NCBI GenBank assembly: GCA_025200525.1
Contig: CM045767.1
Span: 115,318,021-115,382,020 of the forward strand
Origin: Camellia lanceoleosa
Taxonomy: Eukaryota > Streptophyta > Magnoliopsida > Ericales > Theaceae
Length of the DNA: 64,000 bases
Reading direction: 5' to 3'
The notes beneath the pieces were generated by a model, which saw nothing but the letters and a program-made list of their open reading frames with translations, did no database searches and was not told the DNA's origin. Shown one piece after another: positions 34,632 to 47,400 of this stretch (within the stretch, counting starts at the first letter, position 1; every line of letters starts with the position of its first letter). A program made the position numbers and the translations under genes.

Positions 34632-35460
34632 AGGCTAAACTATTAGAGGCGGATAGTTGGTTAGAACAGATTACCAAGACTTTTGATATGCTCAAAGTCA
34701 AGGATGAGGGATTGAGGATTTCTTTAGAAACTTTCAAATTAAAGGGAGATGTGGGTTATTGGTGGAAGTATGCTAAGGACACTGTAGGTAATACGTGGGT
34801 TGCTTTTACGGAGGCCTTTTGGTTAAGTAGTTCCCCTCTTCTACTTGAGAAAGGTTGAAGGAACAGTTTATTGAGTTGCATTAGGATGCTACTCCTTTGG
34901 CATAGTTTGAGATGCGATTTACTAGTTTGTTAAGATTTGCTTCAGAGTTGGTGGCAACAAAGAAGCATCGTTGTTAAGAGTTTGAGAGGCGGTTGTGTAA
35001 TCATATCCGGGAGAAAGTAACTGGATCCCTATGGAAGAATTACTATGCTCTAGTTAAGGTAGTGGCCCATGTGGAGACCATGGTTATAAGTGTTGGTCGG
35101 GTTAGGGAGGAGGCCACCTCAACAACTCTTACGGTTCATAAGCACTCTAGGCTTAATAATAGGTAGAGGCGAGCACATACTCAGTCCCAGGCTCAATCCT
35201 TGTTTTCGTCAAGGGTTTCAGACTCTTCCGTTGGGAGGTCCAGGGACGTTTAGGCTTTAGGCCAGTCTCAGAGTAGGGAGTCTGCTGTTTGTTTTGATTG
35301 TGGTCAGCTGGGCCATGTTAGAAGTTTATGCCCTTTGCGTGTGAATTCTTCGGGTGTTTCAAAACCTAGTCAGACTCACTCTCATCAGTCTAATCGGAGG
35401 CGATATCAGTACCAAAAATGCGCAAGCCAAGCTTCGAAAGCCTCGTGAGGGTCAACTTAT

Positions 35461-37513
35461 CAGCTATCACAGTAGTATTACCCTGGAGAGGGGCTTTTGT
35501 GTTGGAGACCGATGATTTAATATGTGAATCTTTTTGTTGTTGACCAATGTACCGTTGGATGCTGAGACATCATGATTATGTGTCGTGTATATATATATTG
35601 TTGTTTGTTTATCTTCATGTATTGGGGGGCACACATTGAATCTCGAACTCTCTTTTATACATATATATATATATATATGTAATGATAAGTTATTAATAGG
35701 ATCGATAATCCAAGTGTTATTGTATGTCTGGTATTAAATTATAACACAGTTATGTGATGGCTTGTGAGCCTTGTTCAGTTTGGAAGTTGTTTGTTGAGAA
35801 CGGGAAATTTGTGGGTTATTGTGATTGGTGTGGTGGTATCGTAAGGGTCGAGTTATAAGGCATTGGATGTGTTGAGTTTAAGGGAATAAGATACTTTAGA
35901 GTTTTGTGGAATTGGCAAAGTTAGGTGAGCATGTCTGAAGGAGTGTGAGATTTGTATCTCAAGTTAGTGAGAATAGTACTGGTGTGTTGTTTAGTGTTTT
36001 GGGTTTTGTTAGTTAGTGGATTCGTTCTGATTCTATCAATCATGAATAGGGGTAATGTTCATGTTGTGATTTGTTATAAGTTGGTAATTATGTGTGGATG
36101 AAATAGGTTGGTGGTGTTATTAGATATTGGGTGGAGTTTATGAGTGGGAGGAGAATTTCGTGAGTAGATGCTAGAAGTATTCCTTGGAAGGAAGAACAAT
36201 TTGTGTTCTTGGGTAACGAGAGTAGAGTTGGTCGAAATTATTTTATGTATTAGGGATTGTGTTATTGTCGTTGACCATGTCGGTCTTGTGTTTGAGGTGT
36301 AAGGACATGCTTACTATGTAGGCGCAAAGGTGATGATTTCCTTAGGAACAATGATGGTATGGTTTGATCTTGAGGAATCCGGTGAGATTCAAAAATATGG
36401 GCGATTGTGTGTGGAACTCCATCTTTGGATTAAATGGTGTTGAGTAGCACATCAATGTTTGGTGTTGAGTGTAGAGGTTTATCGAGTTGATTAGTCGGTT
36501 TGTTGATATTGGGGTTTGGTTGACAAGTAGTCACCTTGAGGAAAACTTGGGCTTGTGTATAAAGGTTGATAGGTTATGGGTGCCTTGGAATGATTTTGCG
36601 AGCGTTGAGTCTCGTGTATGTGGTTGGGAAGCTTGTGTGAGACTTGTTTTGGATTAGTGGAAAACCCCGGGTTGGGGTAACATATTGTAGATTCTTTGTT
36701 TACATATGAATTTGCCTAATGTAGCTGATAATTTATGATAATGATTATAACAGAATGAAATTGCAAAATCGTGGATTTTCTTATGCCTTATTGTGTTGAT
36801 AGTAGAGTTGTTATTTCTATTAACTGTTATTACAGAAATGTTACGTTTTATGTTGGTTGTGGCATCACCACATAAGTGATGGGTATTGTTGGGTGAAGAT
36901 AGAGGTTCATCGATTGTTATATTGGAAAGGAATTGGAAAATGAATTTTTCCTAGGATTATGGCCTTCTAATGGCATTGTTAAAATAGAAATGTTAAGGAT
37001 TTAATTTAATTTAAATGGTATAAGTAATTTTAATGAGTAGTCCTTGGAAATTAAATTATGGATGGTTACGTGTTATAGGTAACACATTGTTTTCGAAAAA
37101 TGTTTACAAAATTTTTGAGTTTTACATGGAAAATGCATAAATATATTTTGATTATGAATGGTGAAAATTTGAGCATCTTTTGAGATATGTATTATATACA
37201 AGAGAATGATTTTCAAAGAGTTAAGCAATAAGGGAATTATTATTTTTTTTTTAAACAAAGTTTTGATATCGTTTGTTTTACTTGGGATGATGGATGTTGA
37301 GTAGTGACTTAACTTGTATTGCTAGTCGTGTGTTTAGGTGTTTTGTTTTGAGGAGGGTTTGGTATTGTTGGAGTTTATTGTGCCGGAGCATTGTCTTTTG
37401 GGACGTGTTTTCGTGGTAAGTCCTCTTCTTTTGTAAGTGCTCGGGTGTTGAGTGCTCTGTGGTCGGTTTGCCTTGTGTTTTGGTGTATTCTTAATTTCAA
37501 GGACGAAATTTCA
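35461..37513 (+). other. Non-coding interior of the Tekay-like element
   Basis: About 2 kb of GT/TG-rich, stop-filled sequence where protease, RT and integrase should be. I see no polymerase or integrase motif in any frame. It contains an (AT) run at about 35662-35679. Confidence 0.6.
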
Positions 37514-37527
37514 TAAGGTAGGGAGGT
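37511..37527 (+). promoter_or_regulatory. Polypurine tract of the Tekay-like element
   Basis: tcataaggtagggaggt sits between gacgaaatt and the start of the 3' LTR. The gacgaaatttc...aagg(g)ggg pattern is characteristic of chromovirus 3' ends. Confidence 0.7.
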
Positions 37528-39080
37528 TATAGCACTATGTGCCTCCTATATTTGACTCTTTGATTTTCTTGATTTAGAACCTTCTTATTTGATATTTGAG
37601 TCTTGGTTGAGGTGTTACCATAGTGGTTGGGTGAGATTGAATCAAAAACTCCAAATTCGAATAATTGTTATTGAATAGTTTTCACTCTTCCATCATTTTC
37701 TCTCTCCACACTTTGAATCTTGATGTGAGGCTAGAACCATTGGAAATCTTACTTCCGGGCCTACAACTTGGCCACAAGAACGACCCTAAACAGAGTCCGG
37801 ATGATAGAGTTATACATGTTTGAAGTTTGCGAATCTATGTTGTGTGCATAGTTCGCTTAAACGTAACTTTCTTCGCTCGAGCGAGCCATAGACCCTTCCA
37901 ACTTTGTTTTTCAAAATTGTCTGAGATACTGAAAGCCTCAATTCTTCGCTTCAGCGCAATTTTCATCGCTCGAGCGAACTGTTCAGAATCATATCTTTAA
38001 AAGTTACTTTTTTGGCCAAATCTCTTTACTTTTCACTCCCTTTTCTCTCTCCTTCCACCATTTTTGAGTTTTCAAGCTATTTAGCCTTGATTTCATCTAT
38101 TTCTACACATCTTTGACCCCTAGTTCCATATACCAAAACGTAGAGCTCGACGAGGGCTTGCATTTAATCTGAGCGGATAGTGTTTTCGTTGAAGTTGGAT
38201 TTTCGGGCTTCTTCTCTTCATTGCTTGAGGTAGGAATTCTTTGCTCCTTTTCAATACTTCATCTATAGATAGATATGTGGTAGATTTTATTGCACAAAAA
38301 TTATATCCATTATGGATTTCTTTGAAAGTCATGAAAGGGGATCTAGGGTTTGTTATTTGTGAATGAGATTGTTAAATTGATTATTATTTGGGTTAATTGG
38401 GGAGTAGCCTAACATGTTTATGTTGAAAGGGAGAAAATGACCTAATTTAATATTTTGACTTGATGAATTAAAAAGGGGTACAGTTGAATAATGTTTGTAA
38501 ATTATTTTTATGGATTGTGTCAATAGCTAAAAGGACAATTAACTATGGCATTGGAATTATTTTGGATTGATCATATTAAGTTGAGTTGGGTTGTGGCTTT
38601 GATATCCATGGATTTAGTTTTGTGAAATGAAAAGAATGGATTGGGGATAAAGAGTGGAGTATGTTAACTTGGAAAATAAGAGAATTGATTTTTGAAAAGA
38701 AAGAAGGAAATCATAACACTACGTGAATTTCATAAATGAACTTGAGATTGGATTATGAATAGTTTATTTTACTATTGTTGTTGTTGGATTTAAAATCTCA
38801 TGAGAGTTGGATTATCCTAATACGTGTGTTGAGTGCATACATTTAGAGGTTTTGTCCTTGGTTATCGGTGGAAGATGACATTGTTGTGTTGAATAGTTTA
38901 TGTGTATGTATTACAATTGTGTTAGTTGTACTTTGTCATGTTGTGATGATTGGTAACATATACTACGCTGAGAATGAGAGATACCATTACCTTCTAACTA
39001 ACGCCTAGAGAATTGGATGCGCTTAGAAGGAGAGGTACCACTACCTTCCAGCTAGCGCCTGGAAAACTTAGCAGAGGTAT

Positions 39081-41234
39081 TGTCACGACCCATACCCACC
39101 CCTATAGGTTTAGCGCTGTAACCGGCCAGTAATCCTAAGATTACCTACGGCCTTTGAAATAGAATCACAAAATAAGGGTCTAGCGGAAGCAAAAACATAT
39201 ATATAATTGTTCAATGAGCTGTGCTGACTTATATGAAACAAAATATTTAAAACTTTATATACATATCCAAAAGTCATTCTTGCATTATACCCACACACAT
39301 CATGGCATCTTAAATACAGCCAACAAAAACAAACAAGTCTCATATACAGAAACAACCAAAACTTATAGCACGTGACACTTCTGGAACCTCCACGTGAGGC
39401 ACAATGGTTGGCTAACAATAAAACACAGATCTAGGCAAAAGTCTTCAGGCCTAATCTCCAGAACGCTCACCTATACATATATATACACACAGTGAGCTAA
39501 AGCCTAGTAAATAACATTAAGGTAAAGGGGATAGTGAACAAATTCTGAACATTTCATAATCATAAAACAAATCATAACATAATCATTCTCATATCTAAAC
39601 ATAATAATGGTACATCCCATAGAACACATCACATATCGTCTTCCAACTAGAGTAATCAGTTCCGGATACCAATTAGACACATATCACCACAATGAAGTGG
39701 CTAACGAGATCTAGTAATCACATATATGTCATGGACCCACATTAATTTGCCATCCCCCATGACTTGGGACTATCTATGGATGCCATAATAAATTTCAAAC
39801 ATAGGACATTTGTTCACCCAAACAAATATTATTTCAAAAATCATAACTTATCAAATCACATTCGGAACATAATTCATATAAACATATCTTTATTATAACG
39901 TTACTCACAGTGGGCTCCCGCAAACAGTCAATCAATCTTCGAGTCTTGACCTACAACCACAAAGTACATAACACAAATATATCTTATCCTTACACATGTA
40001 CTTGGCCATCACAGCTTTGTGACATTGGTTTCTTATTCAATCCAATTCTCATATCGTAAACACGTGAATCACATTCTCGGGTCCCGAATTTGTCTCATAT
40101 TTTCTAATTCAATTACTCATGTTATTTCTTAGTTTAATACTCTTTAATCACTCATAATTCATGCCTAAATATGAGTAGAAAAGGATGGAAACAAAAATAT
40201 GAACACAGAATGTCTTTGAAAAATATGTTGAATTTGGCCTGGCCGCTCGAGCGGACTGCTCTGCCTGCAAAAGTACTGGATGGTCTCAATCTACGCTCGA
40301 CCTACAACTCCTGTGCTCAAGTGGTTCAACAAAATACAAAGGGTTCACTCGAGCCACCAAGTGGTCGCTCAAGCAGTCTATAATAGACTGCAAAACTACT
40401 GGATGCTCGAAATGTCCGTTCGAGTGGCAAATCCTTCGCTCGAGTGACCTGCAAAAATTTTGGGTTTCCAAAACAAAGTCTTGAGCTCCAAACATGTAAT
40501 TTCAAAGGCAAACACATGCATGGCGTGTTCAAAAAATTAGAAACTTATCCACACACATGAATACATGATCCTTTACAAACCTTTAGCTCAAAACTCATGG
40601 ATTTAACCAAAATTGGGTTCAAAACCTCAATGCATGTAAGTTTCATAAACACTTTTTCTCAAAGTCCATATTTTTAGCAAAATTGAGCTTTAAGGCTTGT
40701 AACATATACAAAACTCTTTTTTCAAAACATGATTTAAGAGGTAATATGTGATGATTCAAACATGCATGTGCCAATCATTCATAATTTCCACATGAATGAT
40801 CAAAATCAAACTCGATATAGCAAAACCCAATAGGTTTAGGCATGCAAGTAGAATTCTCTTTTGAATTCTTTCCTAAGACTCCTCAAACATCGAATTTACT
40901 TACAAAACTTGATCTAATATGTATGCATGTTAATTTTATGGTCTCAATTCAACACAATAATAAAGCTTATGATCAAAATGATGATGTAACACTCATACTT
41001 CCATGCATATAAGAATTATAAGCAAATTCTTCATCTTCTTGACAAACTCATGTGAAGTACACGCAAATGATTATGATAATTCCATGAATGCATCTCTACA
41101 ACACACAATCTTCATGAATTATGGATTAGATGCTCACCAAAAGCCTTCAAATACACAAGATTCTTGCCAAACTTGAGCTACTCTAGCAAAATCCTCAACT
41201 TCTACCTTGAATCTGCACTTTCTCTCTAAAATGG

Positions 41235-41278
<44 letters not shown>

Positions 41279-41673
41279 GTTGATTTAGATTTGGGAGCTC
41301 AAAGTGTTGAAGAAATGAGCTCAAGTGAGCTTAATGTGTTGTATATATAATTATAATGCCATAATACATTAATTAAAAAATAAGGCTTGCCAAATGCAAC
41401 TTAATTAATTACACTGAATTAATTTTTAATAAAATTTTCCATAACATTCTAAAAATTCTAAATAACATATTGATGTAATCAATTTCAGTTTCGGATATCG
41501 ATAAGGTTTCCAATTTTCAGATCAAAACAGAATTCTTGACAGATATTACTACGAGTAACAGATAAAAAGCCAAATAACATACAAAATACATAATAACGCA
41601 TAATTTATTTTAATTCCTTCATTAGCATCCTTAACTACGAATTAGTACTTAATTATGGATCGGGATTGTTACA
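39081..41673. repeat. Solo LTR B (2.6 kb), target duplication ggta(t/c)
   Basis: The ends are TGTCACGACCC and GGGATTGTTACA. The flanks are ggtat (39076-39080) and ggtac (41674-41678); the uninterrupted site in the 5' LTR at about 29995-30005 reads gatgtaccattacc. It is homologous to solo LTR A, with the same palindrome cluster (40241-40450). Confidence 0.88.
41236..41274. repeat. (TC)n microsatellite
   Basis: Nineteen or so TC units lie inside solo LTR B. Solo LTR A has only a short tctctctct at the same place (around 34185-34195). Confidence 0.95.
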
Positions 41674-42354
41674 GGTACCATTACCTCCCAACTAGTGTCT
41701 AGTAAATTGGCACTTCGTTATATATATGTGTATTATTGGCTTACCGTGCTTAAGGCAGGTAGAGCAGATTTTATTTATCATTATTATATGTATACCTGTG
41801 TATATCATGTGTTATGATTGTTATGGTTCAGGAAGGCTAAGTTGTCTTATATGTTAAGTAGATAGTTGTTGGGTGCTTATTGTTTTCGTTTTTCATGTTA
41901 GATGTATATATGTATACTTGAACATGTTGGAAAAGGATGTAGACCATGTATTGATTTTGTAAATAATGTGAAGGAAATCAGAGATTTATGAACATGTTTC
42001 AAACTCCAAAACAAAATAGTTGTTATGAGATATTTTTGAAATGGGAAATGAAAAGGAAATGTGAACTGTCTGTAATTGTTGAAGGAATTGAATAATTTTG
42101 GGAAAAGTACTTATGAAAAAAATTCTTTGGTTATAAATCATCACATTATTTATATAGTATGAAACTAAGCATTCATGATCATAGCCATCTGTAAGTTGTT
42201 ATTGTTTAGGATCATGTTGGGATCCCTACTGGACTTTATGTTCATCCCACGTTGTTAACCCTTTTTCAGGTGAACGTCGAGAGGTGTTTTAAGATCGAGG
42301 ATCTTCTTTATCTGTTGGCCACGGGGCCTTTTATTTGTTGGCAGAACGCCATTG

Positions 42355-45300
42355 TGTAGACCACTCAAACTCCGCTCCACGTGCGAGGGCGCGAATTGTA
42401 GTTCTTAGCTACTACAACTCGGACTCATGTCACGATTCTGAATCTAATCTCACAAAGTGCAATGTAAGACTGATAAATCACCAAAGAGTCCAAATCCGGC
42501 AAATCGTTTTGGAAAATCGATTTTAATCAAAAAGCACCAAACATGGACTATTTTGCCAGATTTCAGAGTCACCACCTAAATATTTTGTTTTGGGAAAATT
42601 TAGAAAACCCTAACTCGTGCCTAAGGTCACGTGTCCGTCATCACCAAAGTTGCCTCGGCTCGGGAACTTGGGTACGAGAGAGGAAGGTCATGCAATGAGC
42701 ACCCCCCTTGCCCGATCAAAGATCGGCCTTTACTAACATGATATATTGTTTTTGAAAACACATGTGTTCTTATTCCGGTTTATTAGACTAGCTTACTACG
42801 TGATGCGCACAGCAAACAAGTATAAACTAAATCACTCAAATTGGAACAAAACATCTTATGTTTGTTTGTTTGAAAATGGTTTGAAGTTGTTACTTGCAAG
42901 TAAGCTAAGACACGGATTTGCCACTCAAGTGGGCTTAGAAAATATGGTGATTTGCCACTTCAAGTGGGCTTAAAACACACATTTTGATGAATTGTTCCAA
43001 TTCAAGCAATCCAACCTTCATTCATAGGCATTCATGCAGTTAATCAATTAAGCAGTTAGCCTCATGGCAAGCATGCTATACATGGCAACATACACATCTC
43101 ATGCAGTATGCTAAAGCGTAAAAGCTTACCTAGTACTCCGAGCCAAAACAAAAGCTATGTTAGAAATTAATGCATGACCCTAGCTATGTCAAGAATGCCT
43201 AATGCAACACATGCAAAATGCAACTAAAATAGGCTTGCTAATTGAAACATGACCTAAAGCTAACCATCGAAAGCGGTTAAGTAAAAGGAAGAAAGAAATG
43301 AGGGTTGAAAGACATACATCACGCATACGCACACTTATTACAAAATTGTGCCCTCGCAACAGAGGGTCTGAATAATAAGCTAACTAGCTAATCTAAGCTA
43401 ATTAAACTACTTATTACATCACAAAAATAATTAACTAACAACTAATTATTACAAAACAAGCTAATTAGCTAACTACACTAGCTAATTAAATACAAATGAG
43501 TAGCTAAACGCATTAACTACTTAAGTACAGAACCAAATAGCTAACTAAGCAAAGCGGCTAAGTAAAGCAGTAGGAAGAGGTCCTCAGGGCGAGAAGTGCA
43601 TGCATGCTCGGTCCCCTCGTTCGGAAATCCATCACTGTGCCCCAACTTGTCTCTGTTTGCATTTGATCTCAAAACACTGTACAAGCTTCCAGATAGCTTC
43701 TGTACCATCATAGAGACCTTCAGGAAGGCTGCCGACCACTTGTTGATGTTGTAGACCACCTGCCGACCACTTACATTTTCTACAGACCAGAAAAAGTGGT
43801 CGGCCAACCATTTTTACTGGTCTGCCGACCAGAAAATTCTATACAACTCCATTTTGCTACAACAGAGAACAAGAAGGGGCACGACAATGTATTTGCAAGG
43901 TATGTGTGCACAACCACCCCCTATCATTTCTTAGGCTCAAGGGAGTGCGATTCTCGACTCTCGGGCCATCAACTGAGCATCGTAATGCACAATGGCCGAG
44001 AAGTCGAGTTTGTACAATTCAATGTAAATGAATGCACAAATAACACATAAAAGCCTCCACCTCTATCATGCTTGATCAAGAGGGTCGGCGATCGAGAATT
44101 GAGGCGCGTTTTATCACTTCAAGTATGAAACGTCCCTCGTTTCTCGTGTTTGGATCGACACCCTATCTAAACACCATGCAAGGCAACAACATGAAAATAC
44201 AATACAATGCAACATGAGCATGTCAAAACAAAGTCCTTAAGCATTGAGGCACACAACACTAAGGCTATACAATGCAATGCACAATGGACTAAACCAACCC
44301 CAAATAGACTTCATGCATGCCAAGACAATGGCCAAAACACTCTTAAAAGATGGCATGAAAGGCTAGAAAATGCATGCTTATACATTGACTCACCAATTAA
44401 ACATAAAAGCACAACTCTCAAAAGTGCTCAAGGAGTGACAAATGTAAGAGTGTAGCCACACTATAAGCACTGAAATTATGTATGAAATGATGTCAAATCA
44501 TCCAAACAACATAAGCAGGGCATACTAGGGTCCTCAAAGCTTAAGGCTGGCAAAGGCACTTGCACCATGGCCATATCAAGCAAGCCCCAAAGGGCCGAGA
44601 TGACTTAAAACAGTCCCAACGCAGGTAAAAAAAATGCCAAAAACATGCTTGAACATAGCCAACATATGCTAGAATAAAAGGCATGAAGCATTGAGTATGC
44701 AAGGCCAATGAGGAGGATTACACTACACCTACCAAAACCAAGCATGAGATGACTTCACCAACAAAAATCAGAGTTGTAACATGGCAAAATAAGACTAAAT
44801 ACACACTGAGATGGTAGCTCAAAAGCTTAGGCATGCATGCATACATATTGGCTCATAGACAAGGCATAAAGGTACAACTCTTAAACACAATTAAAGAGTG
44901 ATAAACATGAGAATATGCCAAATGATTCCAAGGCATGCAAACATCACAAGTATAGCATGGTAGGGGCCTCAAAACTCAAGACTTGTCAAGGCATTTGCAC
45001 TGTAGCTATACAAAACATGAGTCATATGGCCAAGGCAACCCAAAATAGTCCTAAAACAGCCCAAAATAATGCTACAACATGTATGGAGTATAGCCAAGGT
45101 AAGCTAACATGAAGGGCCAAAACACCAAGTACACTAGGCTAATGGGAAAGATTGCACTACAAGTGCACAAACGAAGCAAGAGGTGACTCCACCAACCAAA
45201 AATAGAGTTATGACATGTCAAAATAACACCAAAAATGGGCTGAGACTAAGCCAACACATGCTAGAATAACAAGCTAACTCATTAGGCATGCAAGGCTAGC

Positions 45301-47175
45301 AAAGAGGATTTACACTACAAGTGCATGAAGCATGCAACCAATGATCAAACAAGCCAAAAATAGAGTTAAAGCATGTTAAATAATGACAAAAAATATGCTG
45401 GAGTGGAGCCAAAACATGCTAGAATTATAGGCTAAAATAGCAAGCATACAAGGCTAGTTTGCAAGGATTACACTATAAGTGTATAAAGCATGCAAGGAGT
45501 GGCCAAGCTAGCCACAAACATAGCTAAAACATCTTTAAAAAGTCACAAAAAATATGCTTAAACTAAGCCTCAAGAAAGGAGAAATACATGTTCATTTGAT
45601 AGGCCAGCAACACATGCTAACAAGACAAGAGGATGGGGGACCACCCCCTCCCATTTAAGACCTCAAAACACATTTTCCACCACTAAAATTCCTCTGGAAT
45701 TCAGTGGTGAAGAGGCCAAACAAAGGTGATTACAAAGGCCTAAAGTGATGGCCCAAAACAAGGCCAAACAAGGCACAAAAGGGGGTAGATCACCCCCAAC
45801 ACCAACAAAGTCTTAAACAAACATTTCAAACACTTGAAAAATGGAGCTTTTTACAATTGAAAGTTAAGCCAAAATAAGCATGCAAAGTTGGCCTAGTAAG
45901 CAACTACAACAAGGCTTTGAAAGGGATTAAAGACTCACCCTTGAAGAATCAAAGCAAGAGAGCAACTTCTGAGGCAAAAACCAAGCCTTGAGCTTCAAAC
46001 AAACCTCCAAGAAGCTCAGCCCAAGATTGAAAGTGTTTCACTATGTGTTTGTGTGTAAAAGTGTGAAGAAATGGCACTTTTAAGCACAAAACCAATGCAA
46101 AAATAGAGAGAAAGAGCAATATAGAGATAGAAGTGTATGTATAGCTCTCTCTACAAAATTCTGACCCTAAAGCAAGAGGGAGGAGGCTCCCTTTTATGGA
46201 AAACCAAGCATCAAGCTTGTTGAACAAGTTTGGAGCTCCAAGTAATCCCTTCATACACGTGTATGGAGGATGCTTTATGTGCCCAACAACTGGCACAGCT
46301 AGCATGGAAAATATCTGCAGAAAGTGAAGGAAAGCTACCAACCAGTTGAAGTGGTCGACCAGCTACTTGCACTGGTCGGCCAGCTACTTTTTCTGGTCTG
46401 CAAGAGGAAAAAGTGGTCTGCAAGAATGAAAAGTGGTCGGCAAGTGGCTAACAAGGCCAAAAAGTGGCTGGCAAGTGTCCAAATTGAAGCCCCAGAAGTA
46501 ATCTTTCCAATGGTGGCAACCTTGTATCAAAATTTCAACTGTGCAAAACGTTATGTCTGTTTTGGTGAAGCCGCGTAGTTTCGATCCTACCCGGATTTAT
46601 GCCAAACTTCTCCTCAACTAGTTTTCTGACTGGTAAGGCCAAAAAGTGGCTGAAAAGTGTCCAAAATGAAGCCCCAGAAGTAAGCTTTCCAATGGTGGTA
46701 GCCTTGCATCAAAATTCCAACTGTGCAAAAAGTTATGCTTGTTTTAGTGAAGCCGCGCAATTTCGATCCTACCCGGATTTATGCCGAACTTCTCCTCAAT
46801 TAGTTTTCTTCTCTCCTCTCTCATTTTCTTCAACTCCAAATCCCTAAACAAGGTATTTTGAAAGATTTTTCAAAGATTTCATATCTCTTTCATTCATTTC
46901 CACTTTGTCCTTACTCAGTTTACCGAAAAGCGCAACATTTAACAAAATGCAAGTGTCGAAACATCGTAGAAACTTTATTTCAAAAATATTTTGAAAGAGA
47001 ACGTTTTAAGGTCTAAAAACCATTCAAAATAGTTTTGGTCGAAAATGAGGTGTAAGGTTGGGATTTGACTCTCCTTGCCAAAGAAACCGAACATTTGTAC
47101 TACACAACTTTCAACACCAAGTAAACCATCAGTAACGCCTAAGTCTTAAGGGCAGTCAAAAATGGGGTGTCTACA
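42355..47175 (-). repeat. Solo LTR C (4.8 kb), Tat-related, reversed, target duplication cattg
   Basis: The ends are TGTAGACC and GTGTCTACA, flanked by cattg at 42350-42354 and 47176-47180. The empty site in the 5' LTR (about 31113-31125) reads cattgttgtaaaa. Its minus strand is homologous to the Tat LTR at 21732-25942, including the accactgaattc...aattttagtggt block and the CACGTG palindrome (46252-46265). Clusters of tggtcggcc-type palindromes lie at 43723-43835 and 46340-46450. No internal coding sequence remains. Confidence 0.92.
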
Positions 47176-47400
47176 CATTGTTGTAAAACAATTGGACCCT
47201 TCCTTTTACATGTAATGATGTAAGCTTACAAGCTACTTATTCAATTGTAACTCATGTTGCATTCATTATATATTCGAATGAGAGAACCTTTACCTAATTG
47301 TCCTTATTAATGTATTAAAGTTTCGTACGTTATCTCTGAAATTGTAATATAACAAATGATTTGGTAATGGTATCCGTGATTTTAAAAGTGGGGCGTTACA

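Larger units (their letters stand above)
31774..35460 (+). pseudogene. gag: gag of the Tekay-like element, interrupted by a solo LTR
   Basis: ATG at 31774 opens MFTRGNRGRIGS. The frame runs to FLRKA, where solo LTR A (32005-34631) interrupts it, and resumes in frame after the duplicated aggct with EADSWLEQI and GDVGYWWKYAKD. A CCHC zinc knuckle CFDCGQLGHVRSLC lies at about 35290-35332. A frameshift occurs near 34850, with stops TAG 34882, 34903, 35164, 35251 and TAA 34974. The product would be the particle-forming capsid/nucleocapsid. Coordinates span the inserted LTR. Confidence 0.8.
28455..47400 (+). mobile_element. Tekay-like Ty3/Gypsy element lacking pol, with three nested solo LTRs
   Basis: Paired LTRs (28455-31336; 37528-47400 including insertions) flank a gag-only interior. 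The 5' LTR is followed by ttggcattaaagcg, close to the tRNA-iMet primer site TTGGTATCAGAGC. The interior ends with aaggacgaaatttc and a purine tract, the usual end of Tekay-type chromoviruses. Outer flanks aatct (28450-28454) and aattt (47401-47405) could be a 5-bp target duplication with one change. About 2 kb after gag is open to no pol domain, so the element was non-autonomous or lost pol. Confidence 0.8.
37528..47400 (+). repeat. 3' LTR of the Tekay-like element, split by two solo LTRs
   Basis: Its own sequence is 37528-39080, 41674-42354 and 47176-47400, which together match the 5' LTR. It ends gggcgttaca. The initial tg reads ta. The inserts are solo LTR B and solo LTR C. Confidence 0.88.

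Noticed and set aside
32005..41673. One LTR element bounded by the two homologous 2.6-kb repeats
   Set aside because: Each repeat has its own target duplication and the DNA between is gag and LTR of the host element.
3275..47180. CRISPR-like reading of the repeated palindromes
   Set aside because: Spacing and repeat sequence are irregular and the genome is a plant nuclear one; these are LTR palindrome clusters.
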